Below are positions 7,738 to 15,884 of a stretch of DNA of 64,000 nt, one piece after another (within the stretch, counting starts at the first letter, position 1; every line of letters starts with the position of its first letter). The notes under the pieces were generated by a model that was not told where the DNA came from, did no database searches, and saw nothing but the letters and a program-made list of their open reading frames with translations. The translations under genes were made by a program, and so were the position numbers. The DNA comes from an uncultured Desulfovibrio sp. (GTDB taxonomy: Bacteria; Desulfobacterota; Desulfovibrionia; Desulfovibrionales; Desulfovibrionaceae). The stretch lies in NCBI GenBank assembly GCA_934546745.1, contig CAKTDV010000003.1, forward strand, positions 1 to 64,000. Reading direction: 5' to 3'.

Positions 7738-8665
7738 GGGCTTCTCCCGACAGTCCCAATTCCCGCAGAAAGGCCGGATCCTCTGTCCACTGCTCGCGCA
7801 CCTTGACCCAGAGTTCCAGATGCACCTTGCCTTCCACAAGTTCCTGAATCTCCTTGCGAGCCTCGATGCCCACCTGTTTCAGGGTTGCCCCGCCCCTGCC
7901 GATGACCATGCCCTTATGCTGCGGCGAAGCCACATAGATCAGCGCATGGATGATGGTCTGTCCGCGCCCGGCGTCTTCTTCCCAGCTCTCGATATCCACG
8001 GCGACACCGTAGGGCACCTCCTGCCGCAAAAGCAGAAAAAGCTTTTCACGGATGATTTCCGCGGCCATGAAGCGCAGCGGCGCGGTGGAAATCTGATCCT
8101 CCGGGAACAGCTTTTCCCCCTCGGGCAGAAGAGACGTCAGCAGCGTGGCAAGTTCGGGCAAACCGTCCTTGCGCAAGGCGGAAACGGGAAATATTTCCGC
8201 ACGGGGCCACAGCTCATTGAGTTTCGTCAGCAGAGGCAGCATGCGGCTTTTATCGGCAAACATGTCCACCTTGTTGGCGACGATCACCATGGGGCGTTCG
8301 TCTCCGGCCAGCGCCTGGGCCACGGGGGCGAGATCGCGCTCCAGAAATTCTGGTTTGCGGATATAGAGATGGGCGTCCAGCACCAGCGCGATAACATCCG
8401 CCTGGCCGAGACTCTGCCATACGGACTGAATCATGGTCTTGCTGAGGCGTCCGCGCACCTGCGACAGCCCCGGCGTATCCATAAAGATGGCCTGCGCGCC
8501 ATCCACAGTCAGAATACCGGTGATTTGTGTGCGCGTTGTCTGGGGTTTGGGGGTTACAATGGTGACCTTCTGCCCAATCAGGGCATTCAGCAGTGTGGAC
8601 TTGCCCGCATTGGGCGGCCCCATGAGGGCTACCCAGCCGCAGCGATGGGTCGTCTGTTGCGTCAT
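7730..8665 (-). CDS. era: GTPase Era
   Basis: A 311-aa essential GTPase that binds 16S rRNA during 30S maturation. G1 (GPPNAGKST), G3 (DTPGL) and G4 (NKVD) lie in the N-terminal GTPase domain. The C-terminal KH domain contains GMVIGRGGATLKQVG (GxxG loop). The ATG at 8665 (MTQQTTHRCGWVALMG) gives the standard length; an upstream in-frame extension of 43 codons is Arg-rich and not Era-like. Its stop overlaps the yggS start. Confidence 0.96.
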   Translation of the reverse strand: MTQQTTHRCGWVALMGPPNAGKSTLLNALIGQKVTIVTPKPQTTRTQITGILTVDGAQAIFMDTPGLSQVRGRLSKTMIQSVWQSLGQADVIALVLDAHLYIRKPEFLERDLAPVAQALAGDERPMVIVANKVDMFADKSRMLPLLTKLNELWPRAEIFPVSALRKDGLPELATLLTSLLPEGEKLFPEDQISTAPLRFMAAEIIREKLFLLLRQEVPYGVAVDIESWEEDAGRGQTIIHALIYVASPQHKGMVIGRGGATLKQVGIEARKEIQELVEGKVHLELWVKVREQWTEDPAFLRELGLSGEAHE

Positions 8666-9001
8666 GATACGTCTGTATTCCCAGAAGTGTTGGCTGACTC
8701 TATCCTTACCCACAGGCCCCGTTGTATCGCGGTGTTTCAGGCGATTCCGGGGATGTATCGCTTGATTTTTCCCATAACAGGGACGGACGGTCAAGGGGCG
8801 GAGTCAGGATTGAAAAGAAAGAATGGGCGGTGAAAAACGGACTTGCCCGTCAAGGCGTCTGGCAAAAAATAAAAACGCCCCGAAAAGCGGGGCGTCCAAA
8901 TCTCGAAAGATGTCAGAACATCCCTGGGATGCTCCGGCTCTTTCCATTACGGCAAATCCATGCGGAGCAAGGCCGCCTGGCGTGCCGCGATCGCCTGCGG
9001 C
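8666..9001. other. Intergenic region between the RRM gene and era
   Basis: 336 nt without a gene. It contains the RRM-gene terminator at 8865-8896 and presumably the era promoter; I found no strong -35/-10 pair. Confidence 0.5.
8865..8896 (-). terminator. Intrinsic terminator of the RRM gene
   Basis: Read leftward, ACGCCCCG and CGGGGCGT form a stem around CTTTT, followed by TTTTATTTTTTG. It lies about 105 nt past the RRM stop codon. Confidence 0.85.
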
Positions 9002-9268
9002 CTAATAACGGGGAGGACGGGGAGCGCGCGGTTTTGCTTCGTTCACGCGCAGGGTGCGCCCGCCAAAGTTGTGGTTATCAAGGGCCTCAATGGCCGCCTG
9101 GGCTTCGGCATCGTCCATTTCAACAAAACCGAAACCGCGAGCACGGCCGGTTTCACGGTCGCTCACCAGTTTCACGGACAGCACCTTGCCATATTCGGCA
9201 AACAGAGCCTGCACTTCGTCTTCGGTGGCGGACCAGGGAAGGTTGCCGACATAGATGGACTTGGACAT
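9002..9268 (-). CDS. Small RRM-domain RNA-binding protein
   Basis: An 88-aa protein that is almost entirely one RNA-recognition motif. RNP2 is IYVGNLPW (residues 5-12) and RNP1 is RGFGFVEM (44-51), each with the aromatic residues that stack on RNA. A short basic tail (KPRAPRPPRY) follows. Such single-RRM proteins occur in cyanobacteria and several Proteobacteria, where some are cold-inducible; the function here is unknown. It has its own promoter and terminator, so it is monocistronic. Confidence 0.92.
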   Translation of the reverse strand: MSKSIYVGNLPWSATEDEVQALFAEYGKVLSVKLVSDRETGRARGFGFVEMDDAEAQAAIEALDNHNFGGRTLRVNEAKPRAPRPPRY

Positions 9269-9350
9269 TCAAAAAACCTCATGAAAAAAAGGCCAATCGC
9301 CGCGCTCTCTCCGGCAAACCCTATTTCCCGTCACGCGGCCCTTGAAAATC

Positions 9351-9379
9351 ACACAAACATGCTTTGTTCCGCTTGTCAA
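9351..9379 (-). promoter_or_regulatory. Predicted sigma70 promoter for the RRM gene
   Basis: TTGACA (9379-9374) and TTGTGT (9356-9351) are separated by 17 nt and lie about 85 nt upstream of the start codon, leaving a moderately long 5' leader. The -35 is perfect and the -10 is weak. Confidence 0.55.
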
Positions 9380-9506
9380 CGCGCTTGTGAAAAAAAAGTA
9401 TTTTTTTCTTCTTAGGCGTCACAGGCCGATCAGGTTTGCCCAATACGAGCTTTTTTTGGGGGCGCGTCCGCCGGATTCCTTGTCCACGGCAGTGTCACAG
9501 AACGCA

Positions 9507-10355
9507 TCACAAATTTTCTAATGTCTTTAGTACTCCATCCTCCAAATCTGTTATGTTATATAGAGTCTGGAGTACATCAAAAGTGTCTTTTAAATTATGT
9601 CTGGCGCTCTTCCAGCCTTGACCATCTGTTAGCCAAACAAATTTAAATTTATTTATGTGTTTTGATTCAAGAGCAATATTTTTATAACTTCTCGCTGTTT
9701 CATTTAATTTTGATCCTCCAGAGGCATAAAAATTACATTCAATAGCGTAGGTATATTGCTCTCCGTAGACGACAAAGTCAAATTTTTTTGTAACATCTCC
9801 ATCATTTGACAACCTTGCAAGACTAAGATTTGTTTTCTTTTCCACATTTTGAATAGTAATTTCTTTATCATACGGAAGATTCATTTCTCTTATAAACTCT
9901 TCACATAAGTCTTCCATCAAATGGCCTCCTCTATTTTTTCTTGCATTTGAATCAAGACCTGTATTAACACCCAAAACATAATCATACAGATTAGATGCAA
10001 TGCGATTTGCGATTAATTCAACAAGACCTGTTTCTTTCATAAAATAGAGATATTGCTCAAAGTTGAGATCTTTTTTTGAAAAATTATATATAAGAGCGCC
10101 TTTCTTATCCATGCAAAAAATCTCTTCTTCCCGTTTTGCCAGCAAAATAGGTATCGCATTTAGACATTGAGGATATTTTTCTAAAATTATTTTCAATTCA
10201 TTTTCAATATCTTTAGATCCCACAAGACTATTGAGAATATTTAGCTCAATTTTATATTGAGCTGCTTTGTTATAAACATTTTCAAAGTTAATATAATAAG
10301 CATAACTTGCTATAGATTGACGAAAAGTTTTAAGCCAAGCGTTGAAGTCTCTCAT
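9507..10355 (-). CDS. Type II restriction endonuclease, DpnII family (GATC)
   Basis: A 282-aa protein of the DpnII/MboI family, which cuts unmethylated GATC. The signature region RGGHLMEDLCEEFIREM is followed by a PD-(D/E)xK-like core: FDFVVYGEQYTYAIECNFY (Asp and the E-x-N/K element), then SGGSKLNETARSYK. The gene is AT-rich with many A/T-ending codons, unlike its neighbours, indicating recent transfer. It overlaps the methylase upstream by 26 nt. Specificity is inferred from family and from the two partner methylases. Confidence 0.88.
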   Translation of the reverse strand: MRDFNAWLKTFRQSIASYAYYINFENVYNKAAQYKIELNILNSLVGSKDIENELKIILEKYPQCLNAIPILLAKREEEIFCMDKKGALIYNFSKKDLNFEQYLYFMKETGLVELIANRIASNLYDYVLGVNTGLDSNARKNRGGHLMEDLCEEFIREMNLPYDKEITIQNVEKKTNLSLARLSNDGDVTKKFDFVVYGEQYTYAIECNFYASGGSKLNETARSYKNIALESKHINKFKFVWLTDGQGWKSARHNLKDTFDVLQTLYNITDLEDGVLKTLENL

Positions 10356-11076
10356 TATCTATTCTCCTCTTTGCAAGTTCAATATATTCAAATTCTCTGT
10401 CGATGCCAATAAAATTTCTAGAATATCTCATGGCAATAACACCTGTTGTCCCAGATCCACAGAAAGGATCAAGAATAAGATCTGCTTTTTTAGAAGCGGC
10501 TAAAATAATTCTTTCAAGGAGATACTCCGGCTTCTGTGTTGGATGTCTTCCGAAAGACTTTTCTTTCTTTGGAGTGAGCGGGCCAGACCAAACATCTTTC
10601 ATTTGTTTTCCACCGTTATATTCTTTCATCAAGGCATAATTAAAATAGTATTTCTTTTTATCTTTTACCGCCCAAAGAATAGTTTCTGTTGAATGCGTAA
10701 AGCACTTGCAAGATATATTTGGCGGGGGGTTTAATTTCTGCCAAATTATATTATTCAAAATAACACATCCTTCTTGTTTTATTGCCATACCTATGGAAAA
10801 TATATTATGCAAAGTACCAGATATAAAAATTGACCCAGAATCTTTTAGAATACGAATAGCTTGTTGCAACCAGATCCTATTAAAACAATGCATTTCCTCT
10901 ATATTAGCTATTTTATCCCACTCGCCTTTATTAACAGACGCCATTTTACCATTTTGACAGGTAATCCCACCATTAGATAAAAAATAAGGAGGATCGGCAA
11001 AAATCAGATCTATAGAATTTGATTGCATAGCATGCATCATAGTAAGACAGTCGCCTTGATAAAGTTCATACCACAT
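10330..11076 (-). CDS. GATC DNA adenine methyltransferase, beta class (DpnA-like)
   Basis: A 248-aa N6-adenine methyltransferase with the beta-class motif order: catalytic DPPYFLSNGG near residue 32, then the SAM-binding DPFCGSGTTGVIAMRY at the C-terminus followed by FIGIDRE. It matches the second methylase of DpnII systems, which in pneumococcus can also act on single-stranded DNA and protects incoming DNA during transformation. It overlaps both neighbours (11 nt with the first methylase, 26 nt with the nuclease), forming a compact operon. AT-rich. Confidence 0.9.
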   Translation of the reverse strand: MWYELYQGDCLTMMHAMQSNSIDLIFADPPYFLSNGGITCQNGKMASVNKGEWDKIANIEEMHCFNRIWLQQAIRILKDSGSIFISGTLHNIFSIGMAIKQEGCVILNNIIWQKLNPPPNISCKCFTHSTETILWAVKDKKKYYFNYALMKEYNGGKQMKDVWSGPLTPKKEKSFGRHPTQKPEYLLERIILAASKKADLILDPFCGSGTTGVIAMRYSRNFIGIDREFEYIELAKRRIDNERLQRLA

Positions 11077-11887
11077 AGCTTGTAATGATTACCTCCTCAC
11101 CTTTCCGTCCAGACGCCTTTGCATTTATATTTCTTGCAACAGACACAATATTACATGAAAATTCACTATACAAATCCCGAATGAATGCTGTATTATGATT
11201 TGTCAGCATACAAAAGACACCTCTTTGAGAAAGATCCTTGTAGAGGTTCGCCAGTCGTACATTGTCGTCATAACCAAATCCTTCTTTTGTATAGTCTGTA
11301 AAAGACGTTGGACACAGAGGCGCATAGGGAGGGTCAAAAAAAACAAAATCGCCCTCTCTGGCTGTGGCAATCGCCCGCTCAAAATCACCTCCAAGGATTG
11401 TCACCGTTTGAAGCCTTTCAGAAAGAGCATGGATATCTTCAGGAACAAACGATTTCCCTTGTGGCTTGTTATTGAAAGGAACATTAAAAAAGCCCTTTTT
11501 ATTGACTCTATAAAGCCCGTTAAAACAGTGCTTATTTATAAATATAAATCTTGCCGCCTGTTGCGGTGTAGCTGTTCCCATATTCTCATTGAAGAGATTG
11601 CGTATGGCATAATACGATTGCTTTGCGTCCACCGCATCTTCATGGTTGGCGTCAATGTTTTCCAGAGCGGCCATCACAGCTTCCGGCGAGGCCTTGATTT
11701 GCAGATAGACATTGACAAGTTCAGGATTGATATCATTGACCGTGGAAGCTCCTGGGGAAAGTTCCAGAAAAAGCGCGCCGCCTCCCAGAAAAGGCTCAAA
11801 GTAATGATTGAATCTTTTTGGGAGGAGAGACGTGATATGCCCCAGCAATTGCGTTTTGCCACCGGCCCATTTCATCACGGGTTTCAT
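11066..11887 (-). CDS. GATC DNA adenine methylase, Dam/DpnM type (alpha class)
   Basis: A 273-aa Dam-type enzyme that protects host GATC sites in duplex DNA. The N-terminal MKWAGGKTQLL and EPFLGGGALFLEL form the SAM site, and the catalytic motif is FFDPPYAPL. The start at 11887 gives the canonical MKPVMKWAGGK opening and lies only 22 nt after the dnaB stop, so the cassette may be transcribed from the dnaB operon. Its composition is AT-richer than dnaB but less extreme than the next two genes. Confidence 0.92.
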   Translation of the reverse strand: MKPVMKWAGGKTQLLGHITSLLPKRFNHYFEPFLGGGALFLELSPGASTVNDINPELVNVYLQIKASPEAVMAALENIDANHEDAVDAKQSYYAIRNLFNENMGTATPQQAARFIFINKHCFNGLYRVNKKGFFNVPFNNKPQGKSFVPEDIHALSERLQTVTILGGDFERAIATAREGDFVFFDPPYAPLCPTSFTDYTKEGFGYDDNVRLANLYKDLSQRGVFCMLTNHNTAFIRDLYSEFSCNIVSVARNINAKASGRKGEEVIITSYVV

Positions 11888-11909
11888 GGAACAGACACTC
11901 GTGCGGCAC

Positions 11910-13382
11910 TCACACGGTCTGGCGAGGCTGATCTTCCGACGGGCCGGCCATATCCGGCTCCATATCCTCAAACGAGGTATACGGCGACATATAGGTCAGC
12001 TCCGCCATGCCAACAGGGCCGTTGCGCTGCTTGCCGATGATGATTTCCGCAACACCCTGCAACGGCCTGTCGGCGGGTTTTGCGATTTTATACACATCGT
12101 CGCGGTACACGAACATAATCACGTCCGCATCCTGCTCAATGGCGCCAGACTCGCGCAGATCTGAGAGCATGGGGCGCTTGTCACCGCGCTCCTCGACCTT
12201 GCGATTGAGCTGCGACAGCGCCACCACAGGCACATTCATTTCCTTGGCAAGGCCCTTGAGCGAACGGGAGATCTCAGAAATTTCCAGTTCGCGCGAATCC
12301 GTGCGCCGGGCGGCGCGCATGAGTTGCAGGTAGTCCACCACCACCAGCCCCAGATTGCGCTCCGCCTTGAGACGGCGGGCGCGGGCACGCAATTCAAGCG
12401 TGGAGAGCGCGGGCGTGTCATCGATAAAAATGGGGGCGCGGCTCACCACATCCGCAGCGGCATAGAGATTGTTCCAGTCGTCGTCCGTCAGCAGGTAGGG
12501 CCGTCGCAGCCTGGACATATCCACCTTGGCGCGCACCGCCAGCATACGCTGCATGAGTTGTTCCCGGCTCATTTCCAGGGAAAAAACCGCCACGGGGATA
12601 TTCTGGCGAATGGCCGCATTGAGGGCAAGGCACATGGCGAAGGCTGTCTTTCCCATGCTGGGACGCGCCGCCACGATAATCAGATCCGACGGTTGCAGAC
12701 CGCCCGTCAGGCGATCCAGCTTTCTGTAGCCTGTGGTGACGCCGGTAAACTCATCCCGTGCGGCGGCCAGCTTTGTCAGCTTTTCAAAAACGCTGTCCAC
12801 CAGCAGCTTGGAGCCGAAAAAATCCCGCCCTGTCGTGCGCTGGGAAATGGCGAAAACCGCCTGTTCCGACTCGTCCAGCAGGCCCGCCACCTCGCGCGAG
12901 GCGTCATAGCAGTTACCGATAATATGGGCGCAGGCGTCAATGAGATTTCGCTGCAACGCCTTGTCGCGGACAATGGTCGCATAATAGCCGGCATTGGCGC
13001 CGCTGACGACGGCCTGCGTCAGTTCGGCGAGATAGGCCGTGCCGCCAGCCTCTTCCTGCTGGTTCCGGCTTTTCAGGCATTCGTTTACCGAGACAAGATC
13101 AATGGGGGCGGACTTGGCGTACAGATCAAGAAAGGCGCGAAAGATGGCCGCGTGGGCGGGGAGGTAGAAATCCGCCTCGCTGAGCACATCCACGATGCTG
13201 TGCATCATGGTGGGTCGCTGAAGAATACCACCCAGCACCGCCTGTTCCGCCTCCACACTGTGCGGGGGCACACGACGCAGGAGATCCGCATCGGCGCGGT
13301 TTTCCCGTTGCGCTCCCACAGCGGGCGCGCCGCCCCCGGCGCTGGTTCCGGAGGCGGCGTTATTTTTGGCGAAGGAAGCCAC
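11910..13382 (-). CDS. dnaB: Replicative DNA helicase DnaB
   Basis: A 490-aa hexameric helicase that unwinds DNA 5' to 3' at the fork. The N-terminal DnaB domain (about 35-140: PPHSVEAEQAVLGGIL) binds primase. The RecA-like domain has Walker A ARPSMGKTA, Walker B LVVVDYLQLM and the SQLNRKVEERGDKRPMLSDL region. A low-complexity 30-residue N-terminus is unremarkable. It follows rplI by 12 nt in the rpsF-rpsR-rplI-dnaB arrangement common in bacteria. Its downstream flank is where the restriction cassette is inserted. Confidence 0.97.
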   Translation of the reverse strand: MASFAKNNAASGTSAGGGAPAVGAQRENRADADLLRRVPPHSVEAEQAVLGGILQRPTMMHSIVDVLSEADFYLPAHAAIFRAFLDLYAKSAPIDLVSVNECLKSRNQQEEAGGTAYLAELTQAVVSGANAGYYATIVRDKALQRNLIDACAHIIGNCYDASREVAGLLDESEQAVFAISQRTTGRDFFGSKLLVDSVFEKLTKLAAARDEFTGVTTGYRKLDRLTGGLQPSDLIIVAARPSMGKTAFAMCLALNAAIRQNIPVAVFSLEMSREQLMQRMLAVRAKVDMSRLRRPYLLTDDDWNNLYAAADVVSRAPIFIDDTPALSTLELRARARRLKAERNLGLVVVDYLQLMRAARRTDSRELEISEISRSLKGLAKEMNVPVVALSQLNRKVEERGDKRPMLSDLRESGAIEQDADVIMFVYRDDVYKIAKPADRPLQGVAEIIIGKQRNGPVGMAELTYMSPYTSFEDMEPDMAGPSEDQPRQTV

Positions 13383-13394
13383 GGGGCTCCCTGC

Positions 13395-13904
13395 TTATTC
13401 GGCGTCGGCCTGGTCTTCGGCGGCTTCCCCGGCGGGAGCGGCCTCCTCAGGCTCGGGCTGATGATCGGAGACGACCTTTACCGGCACCGTGGCCACGACG
13501 TCCGCATGCAGGCGGATACGCACAGGATGGTCGCCAAGGGTGCGGATGGGGGCGTCCATCAGGATACGGCGGCGGTCCACTTCCACGCCCTGGGCGATCA
13601 GCGCGTCGCCGATGATACTCGACGTGACGGAACCGTACAGCTTGTCGTTATCGCCCACATGCATGGCGATAACCACTTCCAGCGCCTCAAGACGGGCGCA
13701 GAGGTCCTGGGCTTCGGCGCGCAGGGCGTCCATGCGGGCCTGGAGCTTCTTGCGCTCGAGTTCAAAGACCTTCAGATTCGCTTCCGTGGCCACCATGGCC
13801 AGCCCCTGGGGCAACAGATAGTTGCGGCCATAGCCGGGCTTCACGTTCACCACGTCGCCAAGGTTGCCGAGATTTTCCACATCGGCGCGAAGAATCAGTT
13901 TCAT
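13395..13904 (-). CDS. rplI: 50S ribosomal protein L9
   Basis: A 169-aa L9 with the N-terminal rRNA-binding domain (MKLILRADVENLGNLGDVV, GYGRNYLLPQGLA), a long connecting helix and a C-terminal domain. The last 25 residues, Ala/Glu-rich, extend past the usual end of about 150 and are probably disordered. It sits between rpsR and dnaB. Confidence 0.97.
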   Translation of the reverse strand: MKLILRADVENLGNLGDVVNVKPGYGRNYLLPQGLAMVATEANLKVFELERKKLQARMDALRAEAQDLCARLEALEVVIAMHVGDNDKLYGSVTSSIIGDALIAQGVEVDRRRILMDAPIRTLGDHPVRIRLHADVVATVPVKVVSDHQPEPEEAAPAGEAAEDQADAE

Positions 13905-13914
13905 ATGCGCCTCC

Positions 13915-14178
13915 CTAGATCATGCTCTTTTTCTTGACCACGGAATCGTGCGTGGAGGTGTAAATCATCAGGGCCATCTGACGGGCACGCTTGATTTCGC
14001 GCGTCAGCAGGCGCTGATGATGCGCGCACGTGCCTGTGATGCGGCGGGCGATAATCTTGCCGCGCTCGGTCACGAAGTCGCGCAGGATGTCGGGCCGCTT
14101 GTAGTCCAGAGGCAGCGTCTTGTCCGCGCAGAAGCGGCAGAACTTGCGACGGGGAGCGAATTTCTTTTTGAACGCCAT
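13915..14178 (-). CDS. rpsR: 30S ribosomal protein S18
   Basis: An 87-aa S18 of normal length with YKRPDILRDFVTERGKI-type core and the basic RRITGTCAHHQRLLTREIKRAR stretch split across the rRNA-binding helices. The N-terminus carries a Cys pair (KFCRFC) plus a further Cys, as in zinc-type S18 paralogues. It directly abuts rpsF, so S6 and S18, which bind 16S rRNA together, are translated in tandem. Confidence 0.97.
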   Translation of the reverse strand: MAFKKKFAPRRKFCRFCADKTLPLDYKRPDILRDFVTERGKIIARRITGTCAHHQRLLTREIKRARQMALMIYTSTHDSVVKKKSMI

Positions 14179-14484
14179 TTACGCAACCTCCCCGGCCTCA
14201 TCAGCCAGCTTCACAGTCACAAACTTGAAGATGCCATCCGTAATGCGGATGTTGCGCTCAAGCTCGGCCACAAGCGCCGCCGGGCCATTGTACACCAGGC
14301 GCACATAATAGCCGCGCATCTGCTTGCGCACAGGATAGGCAAGGTCGCGCATGCCCCACTGATCAACCTCTTCCATCACGCCCTTTTCGCGCTCAATCAC
14401 GCCGCCCAGCGCCGCGAGGATGCCTTCGCGGTTTTCGGCGGAGAGTTCGGGCGAAAGGAGCAGCAACGTCTCAAATTTACGCAT
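14179..14484 (-). CDS. rpsF: 30S ribosomal protein S6
   Basis: A 101-aa S6 (MRKFETLLLLSPELS, then WGMRDLAYPVRKQMRGYYV) that pairs with S18. It is the first gene of rpsF-rpsR-rplI-dnaB and follows the promoter at 14552-14580. In several bacteria the S6:S18 complex binds the leader of this operon; the leader here is only about 60 nt and I did not find a clear CCG-bearing motif. Confidence 0.97.
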   Translation of the reverse strand: MRKFETLLLLSPELSAENREGILAALGGVIEREKGVMEEVDQWGMRDLAYPVRKQMRGYYVRLVYNGPAALVAELERNIRITDGIFKFVTVKLADEAGEVA

Positions 14485-14551
14485 TGTCGTCTCCTTTTGG
14501 ATTCAACAGCCCGTACCGGTTCCCAAGTAAGGTACGAGCAAGGGAACGTTC

Positions 14552-14580
14552 CACATACCCTCCGCCTCGCTCTTTGTCAA
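14552..14580 (-). promoter_or_regulatory. Predicted sigma70 promoter of the rpsF operon
   Basis: TTGACA (14580-14575) and TATGTG (14557-14552) are 17 nt apart, about 68 nt upstream of rpsF. Perfect -35 and good -10, between tgt and rpsF, as expected for a strongly expressed ribosomal operon. Confidence 0.8.
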
Positions 14581-14634
14581 TCTTTTCCGCCGGGGGTGCC
14601 TCCGGGCGGAACGGCCCCGTCCGTGCGCGCCCCG

Positions 14635-15762
14635 CTATGCGCCCGCGGCGGCCTCCTCCGGATAGGTGGCGCGCATGCGTGCGTAAAACTCGCCAAAACG
14701 CCCCTCCGCGATGGCCTGCCGGGCCCCCCGGACGACGGAGAGGAAATAGGTCAGATTATGGAGGGAGTTGAGCCGGAAGGAAAGCAGCTCCCCGCTGACG
14801 TGGAGGTGGCGCAGATAGGCCCGGCTGAAGGTGCGGCAGGTGTAGCAGCCGCAACCGGGATCGAGGGGACTGTCATCCTCGGCGAATTCGCGACGTTTGA
14901 TGTTAATCTTGCCTACGGAGGTATACAGGGTGCCGTTGCGGGCGTTGCGCGTGGGCAGTACGCAATCGAACATGTCGATGCCCGCGGCAATGCCGGTGAC
15001 GATGTCCAGCGGCGTGCCGACCCCCATGAGGTAACGGGGTTTTTCGGCGGGAAGCTGCGGCGCCGTGCTGCCGATAAATTCATACAGCGTGCGCTTGTCC
15101 TCCCCCACGGACAATCCGCCGATGGCGAAACCGTCAAAGTCGTGGGCGCAGAGCTGTTCGATGGAACGGGTGCGCAGATCCCTGAAGAACCCGCCCTGCG
15201 TGATGGCGAAAAGAAGATTGGGGGCCGTGCCCGCGGGGCAGGCGGCGCGGGCGCGCAGGGCCCAGCGGGTCGTCAGCTCAAGGGAACGCTCCGTATAGGC
15301 GTAGTCCGCGCCGTAGGGAACGCATTCGTCCAGCGCCATCATGATGTCGGAATTGAGATTGCGCTGTATCCGCACCACGCTTTCCGGCGTGAAAAGATGT
15401 TTCGATCCGTCAAGATGGGAACGGAATTCCACACCTTCCTCACGGATCTTGCGCAGGCTGTTCAGGCTGAAGACCTGAAAGCCGCCGCTATCCGTCAGGA
15501 TGGCCCCCGGCCAGGAGGCGAAGCCATGCAGGCCGCCGTGCCGGGCCACGAGTTCGTCGCCAGGGCGCAGGTAGAGATGGTAGGTGTTGCCGAGAATGAT
15601 CGGCGCGCCGATGGCCGCGAGGTCGTCCGGCGCGACGGCCTTGACGGAACCGACGGTTCCCACGGGCATGAAGATGGGCGTCGGAATATCCCCGTGCGCC
15701 GTGTGGACGATGCCCGCGCGCGCCGCGCCGTCCCGATGCTGCAAAGTGTACGTCTGTGTCAT
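14635..15762 (-). CDS. tgt: tRNA-guanine transglycosylase
   Basis: A 375-aa enzyme that exchanges guanine for preQ1 at position 34 of tRNAs with GUN anticodons. DSGGFQVFSL contains the general-acid Asp, GIDMFDCVLPTRNARNG the nucleophilic Asp, and the zinc site is GCGCYTCRTFSRAYLRHLH (three Cys, one His). Length is typical. It is transcribed leftward toward the rpsF promoter. Confidence 0.97.
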   Translation of the reverse strand: MTQTYTLQHRDGAARAGIVHTAHGDIPTPIFMPVGTVGSVKAVAPDDLAAIGAPIILGNTYHLYLRPGDELVARHGGLHGFASWPGAILTDSGGFQVFSLNSLRKIREEGVEFRSHLDGSKHLFTPESVVRIQRNLNSDIMMALDECVPYGADYAYTERSLELTTRWALRARAACPAGTAPNLLFAITQGGFFRDLRTRSIEQLCAHDFDGFAIGGLSVGEDKRTLYEFIGSTAPQLPAEKPRYLMGVGTPLDIVTGIAAGIDMFDCVLPTRNARNGTLYTSVGKINIKRREFAEDDSPLDPGCGCYTCRTFSRAYLRHLHVSGELLSFRLNSLHNLTYFLSVVRGARQAIAEGRFGEFYARMRATYPEEAAAGA

Positions 15763-15884
15763 GTCCGCAGGGTAGCCGGATGCGGCTGTGGCCGCAAGCC
15801 CGGAAACGGTTGTTTCCGTTCTAGAAATTTGCTAGTGTTTTCCGCCGGAAACAGAGGGCCGGCATCCGGTCCCAAGGAGGACTT

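Noticed and set aside
15815..15850. Sigma28 promoter for the chemoreceptor gene
   Set aside because: GCCGGAAA resembles a sigma28 -10, but the -35 (TAGA/GAAA) is at the wrong spacing.
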